A DNA stretch of 46,584 bases from Pelagimonas varians (GTDB lineage Bacteria > Pseudomonadota > Alphaproteobacteria > Rhodobacterales > Rhodobacteraceae): the NCBI RefSeq assembly GCF_003208435.1, contig NZ_QKMF01000026.1, forward strand, positions 1-46,584, written 5' to 3'. The notes beneath the pieces were generated by a model. The model had not been told where the DNA came from. It worked only from the letters and a program-made list of their open reading frames with translations, and did no database searches. Positions 8,734 to 17,714 of the stretch are shown piece by piece. The stretch's first letter is position 1; each line of letters starts with the position of its first letter. Both the position numbers and the translations under genes were made by a program.

Positions 8734-10259
8734 TCGATCCCCTCGATCCAGTTTCCGGGGTTCTCGAGGCGCGTGGCATCTTTCAGGCCGTCGCGGAGAT
8801 CCTCCGACGACGTCAGCAACAGGATCTTGACCGCGTCCGAGCGGGACAGGAGAAATTCCGACAGCTTCTTCACCGCATCGACATCGAGGGACGCTTCAGG
8901 CGCCTCGAGAATGACCAGCCCGGGGCTGCCCGCAAATGCCTGGACGATTGCGGCGCGCTTGGTGCCGCCATCTGGCAGTGGTCGGCCGGAAGACGCAAGT
9001 TCCGTATCATACCCGTGGGGAAGCCGGCTAACGAGGCTGTCCAGCCCGATGTCGCGCGACAGGTTCAGCGCTTCCGCCTCAAGATCCCTATCCAGACGGG
9101 ACAAGCTATCCATCAAGCGACCGGTTAACAACCGCGGACGGGCTGCCACGATCCGGACGGTTTCCGGGTCTGTCAGGTTGCGCGGCATGTGATCGATGAT
9201 GGCTTCCAGCTTTTCGGTCGCTGTCTGACGCGGCGAAGCGTCGAGCACCCAGACTCCACCGCCTGCCGTGTTCAGAATTTCTGCCGTGCCTTTTGATGGT
9301 TGTCGTCCGATCTCTCCACTGGATTCAAGGATCGATTTCGATTTCTGTGCCGCGACAATCGCGGGCTGGGCGCGCAGGCCCGTCGCCGCTACGCCTACAA
9401 GCTGGGATGCCGCCCGGGAGCCCAACAACGTGCAGGCCGCAAGGCCGCCGGTTGTCATTTGCCCGGCGAGCACCTCTGAGGCGCCCAACCAGACAACACC
9501 GACGGTCGATATCAGCGCTCCGCTCTGCAACAGGTCCAACTGAAAGCTGCTGATGTTCTGGGTCGTCCTGTTTGCTTTCGCCAGAACCGTGCGCGCATTA
9601 GCCAAACGGGAAAATGCTGAACCAAGGCTGGCCAGGGTCGTCGTGTTCGAGGACGTATTCGCAAGCGCCGTGACACCGGCCTCGTATTGCGCGCCCGTCA
9701 GCAGTTCCTGCTCCAGTGCCGATCTGTTCCGCGGCGCCACCACGAGGAACGCGATCACCGAAACCGCAGCGACCAGTAGGGGCGCGGCAACAACGATTCC
9801 TCCGAGATACGCAATCAGAGCAAGGAAAACGATGGAGAAAGGCGCATCAAACCGCGCGAGCAGCGTTTGACCGACATTCACATCCCGCGCCTTGGCGGGC
9901 GCCGAGGCGAGGAGAAGAGCTTCCTCCCGGCTGTGATGACCCTGAATCAGTTGCCGGGCTGTTCGAGACCAGAGCCTGTGCTCTTCCAGCGCTGACCATC
10001 GCGCAAAGATGCCGGTCCGGACGTAACGGAGCGTTCCCGAAAGGAGCAAGGCCACGACAACCGCCGAGAAAATGACGATCGCGGACCCGGCAGACTGGTT
10101 CGGAAGAATGCGGTCGTAGACCTGAAGGAGCGCCAGAGGAAGCGCCAATGCCAGCGCATTGATTCCCACGGAGAGAAGGCCCACAAAAGCGCGCGAGCCT
10201 GGCTTCGAAACAGGAGCGCGATGGAGTCGCTCATCTGAAGGTGAGGCGTCGATAACCAT
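8730..10259 (-). CDS. Type I secretion ABC transporter subunit with degenerate ATP site
   Basis: A 509-residue ABC exporter half with membrane segments at about 25-310 (opening with LLSVGINALALALPLALLQV, then VYDRILPNQS, typical of type I exporters) and a C-terminal nucleotide-binding-like domain. Where Walker A should be (about 338-350) the sequence reads VLDASPRQTATEK, with no GxxxxGK(S/T). Walker B is LVILEA (448-453) and the switch His is replaced (LLLTSSED). What survives is LPDGGTKR (428-435) at the signature position and a D-loop SLD. It lacks its own ATP-binding motifs but could supply the signature to its partner, encoded by the next gene with an ATGA overlap. It is first in the operon; a weak purine-rich ribosome site precedes ATG 10259. 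Confidence 0.9.
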   Translation of the reverse strand: MVIDASPSDERLHRAPVSKPGSRAFVGLLSVGINALALALPLALLQVYDRILPNQSAGSAIVIFSAVVVALLLSGTLRYVRTGIFARWSALEEHRLWSRTARQLIQGHHSREEALLLASAPAKARDVNVGQTLLARFDAPFSIVFLALIAYLGGIVVAAPLLVAAVSVIAFLVVAPRNRSALEQELLTGAQYEAGVTALANTSSNTTTLASLGSAFSRLANARTVLAKANRTTQNISSFQLDLLQSGALISTVGVVWLGASEVLAGQMTTGGLAACTLLGSRAASQLVGVAATGLRAQPAIVAAQKSKSILESSGEIGRQPSKGTAEILNTAGGGVWVLDASPRQTATEKLEAIIDHMPRNLTDPETVRIVAARPRLLTGRLMDSLSRLDRDLEAEALNLSRDIGLDSLVSRLPHGYDTELASSGRPLPDGGTKRAAIVQAFAGSPGLVILEAPEASLDVDAVKKLSEFLLSRSDAVKILLLTSSEDLRDGLKDATRLENPGNWIEGIE

Positions 10260-11317
10260 TCTTTTCTTTCGTAAACGCTTAGCGAGAAAAACCCTGAGTG
10301 TAAGATTGTAGTTTTCGAATGGAAAAAATCAACTACAGATTTCCGCTGTCCCGTGTATTAAGATCAGCCACACGGCCTCCTGTTCAGAAGAGCGTTTTCC
10401 GCATGTGGAGCGATAGGCAACGGTGGTTCGACTCATGGCTTAAGTGATCTTCGGTTCAACCACCGAGTGCTTCTGACGTTGTGCCAGGCTGGCTGGTGAT
10501 GGCCGATAGGTTTTTCCAGCGCATCCAACAGGGCTGCGAGCCTTGCCGTGGCCTTCGGTGTGTCAAAGCTCATCTTGTCGCTTGTGGGCGCATAAGTAAC
10601 GTGCAGAACACAATGACTAACCCGATTTTCTCCACACAGTGCGATGACCCAAAACACTCTAATTCCCGCGCAATCAAGGCAATGGTATTGCTACGGTTTC
10701 CGTTGGTGACGTTTCGTAGCAGTGCGAACCGGATCGCAATGGAAGACCACAGCGTCGGATGCCTGCTATGAAGATCCTTCGCCAAACCGGTCTGAACTGC
10801 AGCGATGAAATTCGGATCATAAAGCGGTTTTCACGATCACTAACGTTGCAGATGCAAGGGTCTGGTTCATCCGAATTGGGATGGTTTTGGCATCAGGCAG
10901 CGAAAGCGCGGTTCGAATTTCGCCTTTCATCGTTGCTTTGAATGATCGCTCGGGTGACATTGACTGCGCCGCTGCAGTGAGCCTGCAGCACCTGCGAAGC
11001 GATGCTGCGCCAGCAATGCACAAGTTCGCTTGGACCCGCTTAAGAGACCTTAGTGCGAAATGCAGCGAATGGCATGTGTGGATGTCTCCTGCATAGCAAG
11101 ACATTCTTGATCAGATTTGTGCATTTGTCAGAAGCAGTCATGTGTCCGGCCTGTTTGCGCGGTTTTGACCGCTGGCCCTGAAGGGTTCCGCAAACCAAGT
11201 CCCTATCAGCTTTGCGGGCTATAATGCCCGAGCCATTCGGCGGGGTGTCTTGGTTTTGGCGGCAGACTTATGCACCATCATCTCACGGGTCTTGCTAACT
11301 CGTTGTTCTTTTTCCTC
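10260..11317. other. Intergenic region of about 1 kb without a convincing gene
   Basis: The first 150 bases upstream of the secretion operon are AT-rich and probably hold its promoter, but I cannot fix its boxes. An 8-bp perfect inverted repeat, CGGTGGTT (10421-10428) and AACCACCG (10458-10465), encloses a 29-base loop with no T-run. Two overlapping minus-strand frames (10433-10657 and 10570-10785) run through 10.4-10.8 kb, but neither matches a family I know. Given the adjoining insertion-sequence debris, this is probably decayed DNA. Confidence 0.5.
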
Positions 11318-12336
11318 TCAGGCTGTGTGAGGGGTGTACGGTTCGTTGCGGGTGAGGACCGCCTAGACAATCCTTGCCGTTTATTGGCCATAGCGACGGT
11401 TGCGACACGCGCTGGCTTGCGTTCCAGCAGTGATGTCAGCCATTTGCTTGCGCGCTCCGGATGCGATTTGGTCTGTCGGACGAGCGACGTCATGCCAACG
11501 ACGAGCAACGATCATAAGTATTGGTCACCCATCTTAGTAATCCGTCCAAGCCTCTCTTTGCCGCCGCTGGATTTGTTCGCAGGCGTCAGACCCAACCATG
11601 CTGCAAACTCACGGCCATTGCGGAACTGATGACCATCACCAATGCTGGCGACAATTGCCGAGGCCGTCACTGCGCCGACGCCCGGTATGGTGCGCAACAA
11701 ACGAACTCGCGTATCTTCCTTAGCGACCAGCTTGAGCCGATTTTCATACCATCGGATTCGAGTGTGAAGCGCCATGAGATGCTCACACAGATTATGGATC
11801 ACCTCATGGGCAATATCGGGCAGGTCCAGCACTTCGCCGGTCAAAATATCCTCCGCAAAGCCGACGATCTGCGCGAGGCCCTTCGCGGTGTATACGCCAA
11901 ACTCCGCGACCATACCGCGCAAACTATTGATCAGCTGGGTGCGTTGGCGGACAAGCAGACTTCGGGCGCAATGGAGCGACAACAAGGCTTGTTGTTCACC
12001 GGTTTTGATGGCGACAAATCGCATCGTAGGACGTGTCACCGTTTCACAAATAGCTTCGGCATCAATGGCGTCGGACTTCCCGCGTTTGACGTATGGTTTG
12101 ACATAGATTGGTGGGATTAGCCGGACTTCATGGCCAAACGCCGTCAACTCGCGCGCCCAATGATGTGCACTGCTACAGGCCTCCATGCCAATGAGACAGG
12201 GATCAAGCTTGGAGAAGAACGGCAGCAACTGTGCTCGTCTCAAAGGCCGGTTGAAGGCTACCTCTTCGTCTTCAGTAATCCCGTGAACCTGGAAAACGTT
12301 CTTGGCCAGACCAAGGCCGATTGTGGTAACTTGCAT
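11318..12336 (-). pseudogene. Broken IS110-family transposase
   Basis: The minus-strand frame 12336-11512 gives an IS110-type DEDD transposase N-terminus (KSDAIDAEAI; LLRTIPGVGAVTASAIVASIG; FAAWLGLTP; ITKMGDQYL). The family's first catalytic Asp, normally in IGLDxAK, is Gly here (IGLGLAKNVF). The frame stops at 11512 just after GDQYL. The next stretch (MLVVGMTSLVRQ, from 11508) continues the protein in another frame, and the tail TARIV*AVLTRNEPY around 11330-11390 needs a further shift and carries an in-frame TAG where Trp is expected. So there are two frameshifts, one nonsense codon and a lost catalytic residue: the copy is dead. Its ends were not identified. Confidence 0.88.
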
Positions 12337-12483
12337 AAGCGCGTTAATGGTCTTAGGTGTCCTCGCTGGCCGCAGGATTTAAGTGAGCTGATTGTGGCAG
12401 GGGCGCTGTTGGATGGCGCGAATGTGAACGCGATTGCGTCGCGCTATTTGTCAGGGGTGGATGGCATGGCAGAAGACCTCTGA
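12333..12483 (+). pseudogene. IS66-type TnpA (helix-turn-helix) fragment, copy 1
   Basis: The plus frame reads RCPRWPQDLSELIVAGALL followed by DGANVNAIASRYLSG. This matches the DNA-binding start of IS66 accessory proteins (RRWPDELKxxIVAETLxxGAxVNxVAxRY). It has no start and loses similarity after SRYLSG. A diverged second copy lies at 24908-25025. The assignment rests on recalled family patterns only. Confidence 0.6.
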
Positions 12484-12654
12484 CTACATCCAAGGTAGTC
12501 GCATAGAGGCGCAAATCGGCCACTGTAAAGCTGTTGTCGGAGCAAATCAAAAGACCCATCCAGGGAAAAAACAAGATTGGCACCTGCGGCCTCAATCGGG
12601 AGACCGGACTTGGCTGCATCAGTTTTGAACACCCCACCTGAATTCTGTTTCGGG

Positions 12655-12846
12655 CAAGGCAGGTTCCAAGTTGTAGTCGATCTATGCAACACAGCCTGTC
12701 AAAGTGAGCGACTGCCGCAATCAGCGTTGGGCTGTATGACGCCCTTGCAAGCGATGAAAGACTGGCACAAAATCAAACCGAAAATGTTAAACAAGCAGCC
12801 ATACGACCGTCCGGGATGTGACAGGTATGCTATAGCAAGGAGCTAA
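12655..12846 (+). pseudogene. C-terminal fragment of an IS481/IS3-type integrase
   Basis: The plus frame ends ALGCMTPLQAMKDWHK, then KPKMLNKQPYDRPGCD. This is the conserved tail of IS481-like transposases (ALGxKTPxQAMKxWHKxKPELF), downstream of the catalytic core. The D,D,E core is missing and no start exists. The fragment ends about 50 bases before the DUF1624-type gene and may mark the edge of the cluster that follows. Confidence 0.7.
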
Positions 12847-12899
12847 ACTGAACAGACGAAAAACACTCGACCCGATGAGTCCAATAGGCAGTTGTTGTG

Positions 12900-13664
12900 A
12901 TGATATCTTCCAATGTCCAAACTGAAGGCGGTAATTCCCTTCGGACGCAACAGCGTTTGATTGTACTTGATGTGCTTCGGTCAACCGCGCTGTTGGGAAT
13001 GATCGTGTTTCATTTTGCCCGCGATCTGGAGATGTTTGGGTATGTTGACGAGGGCACAACGATGAGCGGGGGCTGGGCACTTTTTGCACGTTTTATCGCA
13101 GGATCATTTTTGCTGCTGGCAGGGGTAAGCTTAAGCCTCGCGCATAGCTCTGGCATTCGCTGGGCCGCTTTCTTTCGAAGGTTGGTGATTGTCAGCACGG
13201 CGGCACTTGCAATCACGCTTACCACCTATGCTGCGGTCCCTGAGCAATTCATCTACTTTGGCGTTCTGCATGTCATTGCGGTCTCGAGCTTGGTGGGGTT
13301 GATTTTTCTAAAGTTACCGATGCCTACGGTCTTTTTCGCAACTGCATGCGCTTTCTTTTTGCCAGATGTGTTTCGAACAGATGTGTTGAACCATCCCGGA
13401 TTGACATGGATTGGCCTGTCCACACGATGGCGCCCATCGTTGGACTTCTTACCCCTGCTGCCATGGGTTTCGCCATTTCTGGCTGGCATCTGTATCGCAC
13501 GCATTTTCGTACGCTTTGGGGTATGGCACGTACCAAAGCAAGCCAGGCAGACACCAGGACAAGTCGTATGGATGCTCGCATGGTCCGGTCGTCACAGCCT
13601 CGCGATTTACCTCATACATCAGCCGTTCCTGATTGGGCTGCTCTGGTTGTTCAGCAATCTCTGA
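12900..13664 (+). CDS. DUF1624 / heparan-alpha-glucosaminide acetyltransferase-like membrane protein
   Basis: A polytopic membrane protein of 254 residues with about seven hydrophobic segments. The start has the family pattern: RLIVLDVLRSTALLGMIVFH followed by FARDLEMFGY, where the family reads R..(L/F)D..RG.A...M...H...D; the usual Gly after Arg is Ser here. The C-terminal segment GRHSLAIYLIHQPFLIG is also typical of acyltransferase-like membrane proteins (YeiB/DUF1624/HGSNAT). Members are thought to move acetyl or acyl groups across the membrane to an external sugar, but the acceptor is unknown. GTG 12897 and ATG 12900 are adjacent; I prefer ATG. A 74-base gap separates it from the next gene of the cluster. 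Confidence 0.85.
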   Translation: MISSNVQTEGGNSLRTQQRLIVLDVLRSTALLGMIVFHFARDLEMFGYVDEGTTMSGGWALFARFIAGSFLLLAGVSLSLAHSSGIRWAAFFRRLVIVSTAALAITLTTYAAVPEQFIYFGVLHVIAVSSLVGLIFLKLPMPTVFFATACAFFLPDVFRTDVLNHPGLTWIGLSTRWRPSLDFLPLLPWVSPFLAGICIARIFVRFGVWHVPKQARQTPGQVVWMLAWSGRHSLAIYLIHQPFLIGLLWLFSNL

Positions 13665-13738
13665 CGCGGGCTTACAAGCTGGTTGATTTCAACGCGCCTT
13701 TGCGTCAACTTTATCTTGGAACACCCGGAGGAGGAAAA

Positions 13739-14389
13739 ATGCACCGTTTTGTAGCATTGATTTTGGCATCAGCTTTGATGGCTAGCAGCGCGGCCGCTGA
13801 GTCCGTGACATCCAGAAATGGCGGACCATCCTCGGCAGAAATGACAGCACGAAGCAGTGCTGGTGCTCCCGAAGGGACAGCCTTCTTTCGTCCAGTTCTG
13901 AGCGGTGTTCTCTACCGGTCCGGATTTTCCGGGGGCGACAAGAAACGCACTGGTTTGTCACAAGCTCAGCGGGGCGCGCTGTGTGAAGCCGGATTTTCAA
14001 AAGCGTTCTACGCCGACTTTGGCAAAAGCACCTCCTACGGAGTGACAAGCTGCGCCTCGGGCTCGTTGGACTACCAATCCGCGCGGTCCTCGCGGCCATC
14101 GAACGTGTTAAAGGCTGTGCATGAAGCCATCAAGAAACCGTCCTCAGGGCCGGTTCTCGTTCATTGCATGTGGGGTGTCCACGCATCTGGTGCCTTGTCT
14201 GCCATGTCTCTTGTACAGTTTTGCGGCTGGTCCGAAACACGCGCTAAGGCATACTGGGACAAAACCCGCAATGGCGCTCCTTGCTCGGGCGGGTGTGACA
14301 AATGGATTGATGCCAAATTTGCTAAGTTCAAAGTCGATCCGAACCTTTCCATCACGGATGCAGAACGTGCTGCAATCTGCCCGAAATAA
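13739..14389 (+). CDS. Secreted tyrosine-phosphatase-like protein lacking the P-loop Arg
   Basis: Starts at ATG 13739 after a strong GGAGGAGG ribosome site, although the frame is open further upstream. Residues 1-20 are a Sec signal peptide (cleavage near SSAAA/ES). The mature part resembles dual-specificity or PTP-like phosphatases: LSGVLYRSGFSGG (54-66), GLSQAQRGALCEAGFSKAF, and a P-loop-like VLVHCMWGVHASG (139-151). The nucleophile Cys143 is present, but the Arg of the CX5R signature is Ala149. It may therefore bind phospho-substrates rather than cleave them, or use another residue. Four more Cys could form disulfides in the periplasm. It lies 18 bases before the kinase-like gene, in the same operon. 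Confidence 0.78.
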   Translation: MHRFVALILASALMASSAAAESVTSRNGGPSSAEMTARSSAGAPEGTAFFRPVLSGVLYRSGFSGGDKKRTGLSQAQRGALCEAGFSKAFYADFGKSTSYGVTSCASGSLDYQSARSSRPSNVLKAVHEAIKKPSSGPVLVHCMWGVHASGALSAMSLVQFCGWSETRAKAYWDKTRNGAPCSGGCDKWIDAKFAKFKVDPNLSITDAERAAICPK

Positions 14390-14407
14390 CAAAGATCAGG
14401 AGAGGAT

Positions 14408-15847
14408 ATGATACAAAACTTGTGCGCCACCATCGCCTGTTTTGTCGCCTTTACGGCGCCAGCATTTGCATCTGATGCCGTAAAGGGAGCAGAAACCCTT
14501 TTTTCCAGTCCGAACGGGCTTACGGAACGCTGCGTGCGCATCATATCAATTCCCGGCGGTGAGTATTCAAAGCACGATCTGACCGACGAAGCAGCGTATT
14601 GCGACATCGACTTGCATGCCCCCACTGTGGCCCTTTGCCCGAAAACCTGGAGTACCAGCCCAGGCACCATGATCTATGACGTGCGCAACGGACCCTATGC
14701 AAACAACCGATCCGAGTTTGAGCGCAACGCCTGCAAGGAAGGCAAATCTGCAAGCGCGCTAGCAGGTGATACGCTCGCTAAGTTTAAAATCACGATGAAC
14801 CAATCGGGAACTAGCGGGACCTTCTCGGCGTCGCCCCTGCTGTATTATCACTTCTCTCGCTATTTTGGTACGACGGTGAAAGTGCCCGTCGCCGTCTGGC
14901 GTTCTACAGACGCGAAAACCCACGCCAGCGAGGTGGCACAGCCCGGTTTGGCCTTGTCGGGCCACAACCATGGTGCACGCATGAATCATGAAGGTTGGCG
15001 TTATGTGGTAGAGGCCGAGCAAAACCCGGGGATCTATAAGCCCACGGATGATATCTTTACCGCGGATCGCAAACAAATTTATGGTGTGTTGCTCGACAGC
15101 CCTGGACACCGCTATGGATCAGAGATCAACGGCACACGGAAATCGGGCTGGGGCAAAGGCCAGAACCTGGATTTTCAAGAAACGCCTGCATTTCTTGCTT
15201 TACGCGACGCATCGCCGTTGGATCAAGCCATCAACGCCGGCCTAAAAAGGGGACGCCAAAACAGCCAGATCAACAAGGACCTTGGCAAAGACGTTTCACC
15301 GCAACAAATGGCGTTCTGGATGCGCGAAATCTCGGAAATTGTGCTACTGGATTTTATCTTTAGCCAGCAGGACCGAGTCGGAAACATCGACTTCACACCC
15401 TACTACTATTGGCTGGAATCCGATGAGCTGACGCACAAACGTGCGAAACATCATGCGCCCAAAGACGGCGATGTACCTGCCGGTGCGCAGCTACTCCGCC
15501 GGACCAATCTGAGCGACAATGACGCAGGTGGGCGTGTCCAGTATGCGAACTTTGCAAAGAGCACGCAGATGTTAGAAAAGCTTCGCCATTTCGACGCGGA
15601 AGTCTATAGAAAATTGATGGCGCTGGATCGTGACCTTCAGGCGCAAGGTCCAATCTGGCAGTGGACAGCAAGCAGCCTTGGGCTGACCGAAAGTCAGATT
15701 TCACAGATTGTGAAAAATACAAAACTGGCAACGGATATCCTGCGCTCTAGTTGCGAGAATGGAAATCTCAGATTTGACCTCAACCCCAAAAGGTTCTTTG
15801 AAACAAGACAGGTAACGGCTGACAATGTGACGTGCGATGGCGCGTAA
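14408..15847 (+). CDS. Secreted atypical kinase-like protein (FAM20/HipA-like fold suspected)
   Basis: A 479-residue protein with a signal peptide at 1-22 (AFTAPAFA/SD). I see three marks of the FAM20/PI4K/HipA kinase group in the right order. A possible nucleotide-binding lysine segment (KFKITMNQ, 125-132) is followed by SASPLLYYHFSRYFGTTVKV (140-159) and P160, comparable to the AEIAAFxLxRxL..VPPV helix of FAM20. A catalytic-loop-like stretch DFIFSQQDRVGN (315-326) contains D322, R323 and N326. A metal-binding-like SDNDAGG (369-375) replaces the usual DNG. The protein is exported, so ATP supply is an open question. The start follows a CAGGAGAGG ribosome site and the stop overlaps the phosphoesterase start by 11 bases. 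The family call is inference from motif order and needs structure prediction. Confidence 0.62.
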   Translation: MIQNLCATIACFVAFTAPAFASDAVKGAETLFSSPNGLTERCVRIISIPGGEYSKHDLTDEAAYCDIDLHAPTVALCPKTWSTSPGTMIYDVRNGPYANNRSEFERNACKEGKSASALAGDTLAKFKITMNQSGTSGTFSASPLLYYHFSRYFGTTVKVPVAVWRSTDAKTHASEVAQPGLALSGHNHGARMNHEGWRYVVEAEQNPGIYKPTDDIFTADRKQIYGVLLDSPGHRYGSEINGTRKSGWGKGQNLDFQETPAFLALRDASPLDQAINAGLKRGRQNSQINKDLGKDVSPQQMAFWMREISEIVLLDFIFSQQDRVGNIDFTPYYYWLESDELTHKRAKHHAPKDGDVPAGAQLLRRTNLSDNDAGGRVQYANFAKSTQMLEKLRHFDAEVYRKLMALDRDLQAQGPIWQWTASSLGLTESQISQIVKNTKLATDILRSSCENGNLRFDLNPKRFFETRQVTADNVTCDGA

Positions 15848-16814
15848 TCTTGCTGTCCTTGTTTCGGTCTGCTTCTGGTTCGGTGTCGCAGGCTTCGCCA
15901 GCGCTAAATCATATAAAGTCGCGGTTATTTCGGATCTGAACGGATCATATGGATCCACCGAATATGGATCAGGAGTAACACGTGCCATTGACGCCATAAT
16001 CGCCCTGGAACCAGATTTGGTTCTGGCAACCGGGGATATGGTCGCGGGGCAACGCCGACCGCAACTGAATGCGGCAGAGATCCGCGCCATGTGGAAAGGT
16101 TTTCACAAAGCGGTCAGCAACCCTTTACGCAAGGCAGGTATTCCGCTTGCTGTTACGCCCGGAAATCACGATGCATCAGCCTATGGAGGCTTTGAACGGG
16201 AACGGGAAATTTTTGCCGCAGAATGGCGCGGACGCCGACCCGCAGTGCCGTTTGTCGATGACCAAAATTATCCGTTCAACTACGCTTTCGATTTGGGAGG
16301 GGTTCGTTTTGCGTCTCTTGACATCACAACGTTGGGCACGCTCGGTTTTGATCAGGATCAGTGGCTCGCTCGGATTATGAACGATGGACCTGAGACACGC
16401 GTCATTTTCAGTCACATTCCCCTCTGGTCTTTTGCCCAAGGGCGAGAAACCGAGATCATATCCGATCCCAAGGTGACGACCCTTCTTGCTAAAACTGGCG
16501 TCGATATGCATCTCAGCGGGCATCACCATGCGTATTACCCCGGCGCATCCAGCGGCATTGCTTATGTATCCCAGTCTTGCATTGGTGCCGGTCCACGCCG
16601 TTTAATCGGGCAAAACAACCGCAGCGTTCGCGGTTTCACGGTCATCGACATCACGTCGGACGGATCACTGGGGTTGTCACATTATGGGGGGGCCGATTAC
16701 ACACGCAGAACAAACGCAAATAGCCTTCCTGCAAAGCTGACGACACCGCAGGGTGTTTTGAACCGGATTGATCTTGCAAACCTGCCAAATATTAGTCTGT
16801 CCAAGGCACAATAG
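15837..16814 (+). CDS. Secreted calcineurin-like metallophosphoesterase
   Basis: A 325-residue two-metal phosphoesterase with a signal peptide at 1-23. The motifs appear in order: ISDLNGSYGS (D33, with Asn35 where the family usually has His), ATGDMV (D67), TPGNHD (N110, H111, D112), FSHIPLW (H192) and LSGHHH (H228-H230). All other metal ligands are present. An Asn at the DxH position occurs in some subfamilies and may alter metal affinity. It should cleave phosphomonoesters or diesters outside the cytoplasm; the substrate is not evident. The start codon overlaps the end of the kinase-like gene, so the two are probably translationally coupled. Confidence 0.9.
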   Translation: MARNLAVLVSVCFWFGVAGFASAKSYKVAVISDLNGSYGSTEYGSGVTRAIDAIIALEPDLVLATGDMVAGQRRPQLNAAEIRAMWKGFHKAVSNPLRKAGIPLAVTPGNHDASAYGGFEREREIFAAEWRGRRPAVPFVDDQNYPFNYAFDLGGVRFASLDITTLGTLGFDQDQWLARIMNDGPETRVIFSHIPLWSFAQGRETEIISDPKVTTLLAKTGVDMHLSGHHHAYYPGASSGIAYVSQSCIGAGPRRLIGQNNRSVRGFTVIDITSDGSLGLSHYGGADYTRRTNANSLPAKLTTPQGVLNRIDLANLPNISLSKAQ

Positions 16815-16825
16815 GCGAGCACAGA

Positions 16826-17665
16826 GTGACACTTCAAAAACGATATTTGGCGCAACCTTTTGGCAATGTGACTGATAACAGCGGCGCAACAGCACTATTG
16901 CGCTTTGGTGTGACGTTGATCATTTTCATTCTGGTGATTTTCCCGACCTTACCGGCACTTGCGCAGTCACAGCCCATTGACGGCGTCTTGACCCTACCGC
17001 CAGAGGTAACGATTGATGGCAAGGGTTGGGCACAAATCCTCAATGTAAAAGAGATGATCCAATTTGGTTTGGGTGTTGTCGAAACACTCATCTTGACCAC
17101 ATTCTTGGCTTTTCATCCCCAAAACCGGGAGCATGTACAAGGCAAACGCAACTGGCGTGTGCCGCGTGCGCTTTTTCTATATGGGCTGATTGGCATGCTT
17201 GTGGGTTTTCTAGTCGTACACCACGGGTATCTCATTGGATTTGTTGTCTTTGGAGTAGGGGGCCTGTTTCGGTTCAGGATGGAGACGATGTCCATCTCAA
17301 ACGCTGCTCAATTGATACTTGTGTCATTAATCGGTCTGACAATTGGACTTGATCTTCCGGTCATGGCTGCTTCGGCGGCACTTGCGGCATGGATAGTGCT
17401 CTGGGTTTTTGGCGGACGCCAAGATCTTGTCCTGGAGGTCAAATTCCGCGAGGACCTTAATTACTCTCAGGCGCTCGACGGTCTCAAGAAAAGCCTCTCG
17501 GAAAAGGGCTTTGTTTGGGTCACCGTGACCAAACCAAAATTCAAATCGATGGCCGAGATTACTCTGGCCACGAATGCACAGGACGGGCGTGGAAACCTTG
17601 TGGCGCTTCTTTCTGCCATGCAGTCAGATGAAACGCTTGGTATTCTGGATTGGCATCTTGAATAG
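16826..17665 (+). CDS. DUF4956/MgtC-like multi-pass membrane protein
   Basis: Starts at GTG 16826, 11 bases after the previous stop. The protein has 279 residues. A hydrophobic segment at about 25-47 is followed by an external loop, then a membrane core from about 75 to 190. This core includes GVGGLFRFRMETMSISNAAQ, the R-R.....(D/N)A pattern of DUF4956 and MgtC-type proteins, and then LVSLIGLTIGLDLPV. The last 80 residues are soluble, of ferredoxin/ACT-like composition (LVLEVKFREDLNYSQALDGL). DUF4956 proteins often sit beside VTC-type polyphosphate polymerases or CotH kinases, that is, phosphate-transfer enzymes. This would suit the cluster, but the assignment is tentative. Confidence 0.6.
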   Translation: MTLQKRYLAQPFGNVTDNSGATALLRFGVTLIIFILVIFPTLPALAQSQPIDGVLTLPPEVTIDGKGWAQILNVKEMIQFGLGVVETLILTTFLAFHPQNREHVQGKRNWRVPRALFLYGLIGMLVGFLVVHHGYLIGFVVFGVGGLFRFRMETMSISNAAQLILVSLIGLTIGLDLPVMAASAALAAWIVLWVFGGRQDLVLEVKFREDLNYSQALDGLKKSLSEKGFVWVTVTKPKFKSMAEITLATNAQDGRGNLVALLSAMQSDETLGILDWHLE

Positions 17666-17714
17666 GGGCATTCCCCCCTTTGCGTCAGTTTGTCCTTGGT
17701 GTCGGCACGATCAT

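Noticed and set aside
10421-10465. Inverted repeat as a Rho-independent terminator
   Set aside because: The loop is 29 bases and no T-run follows on either strand.
10433-10785. Two overlapping minus-strand frames as a small gene
   Set aside because: No family match, no ribosome site, and the two frames compete for the same bases.
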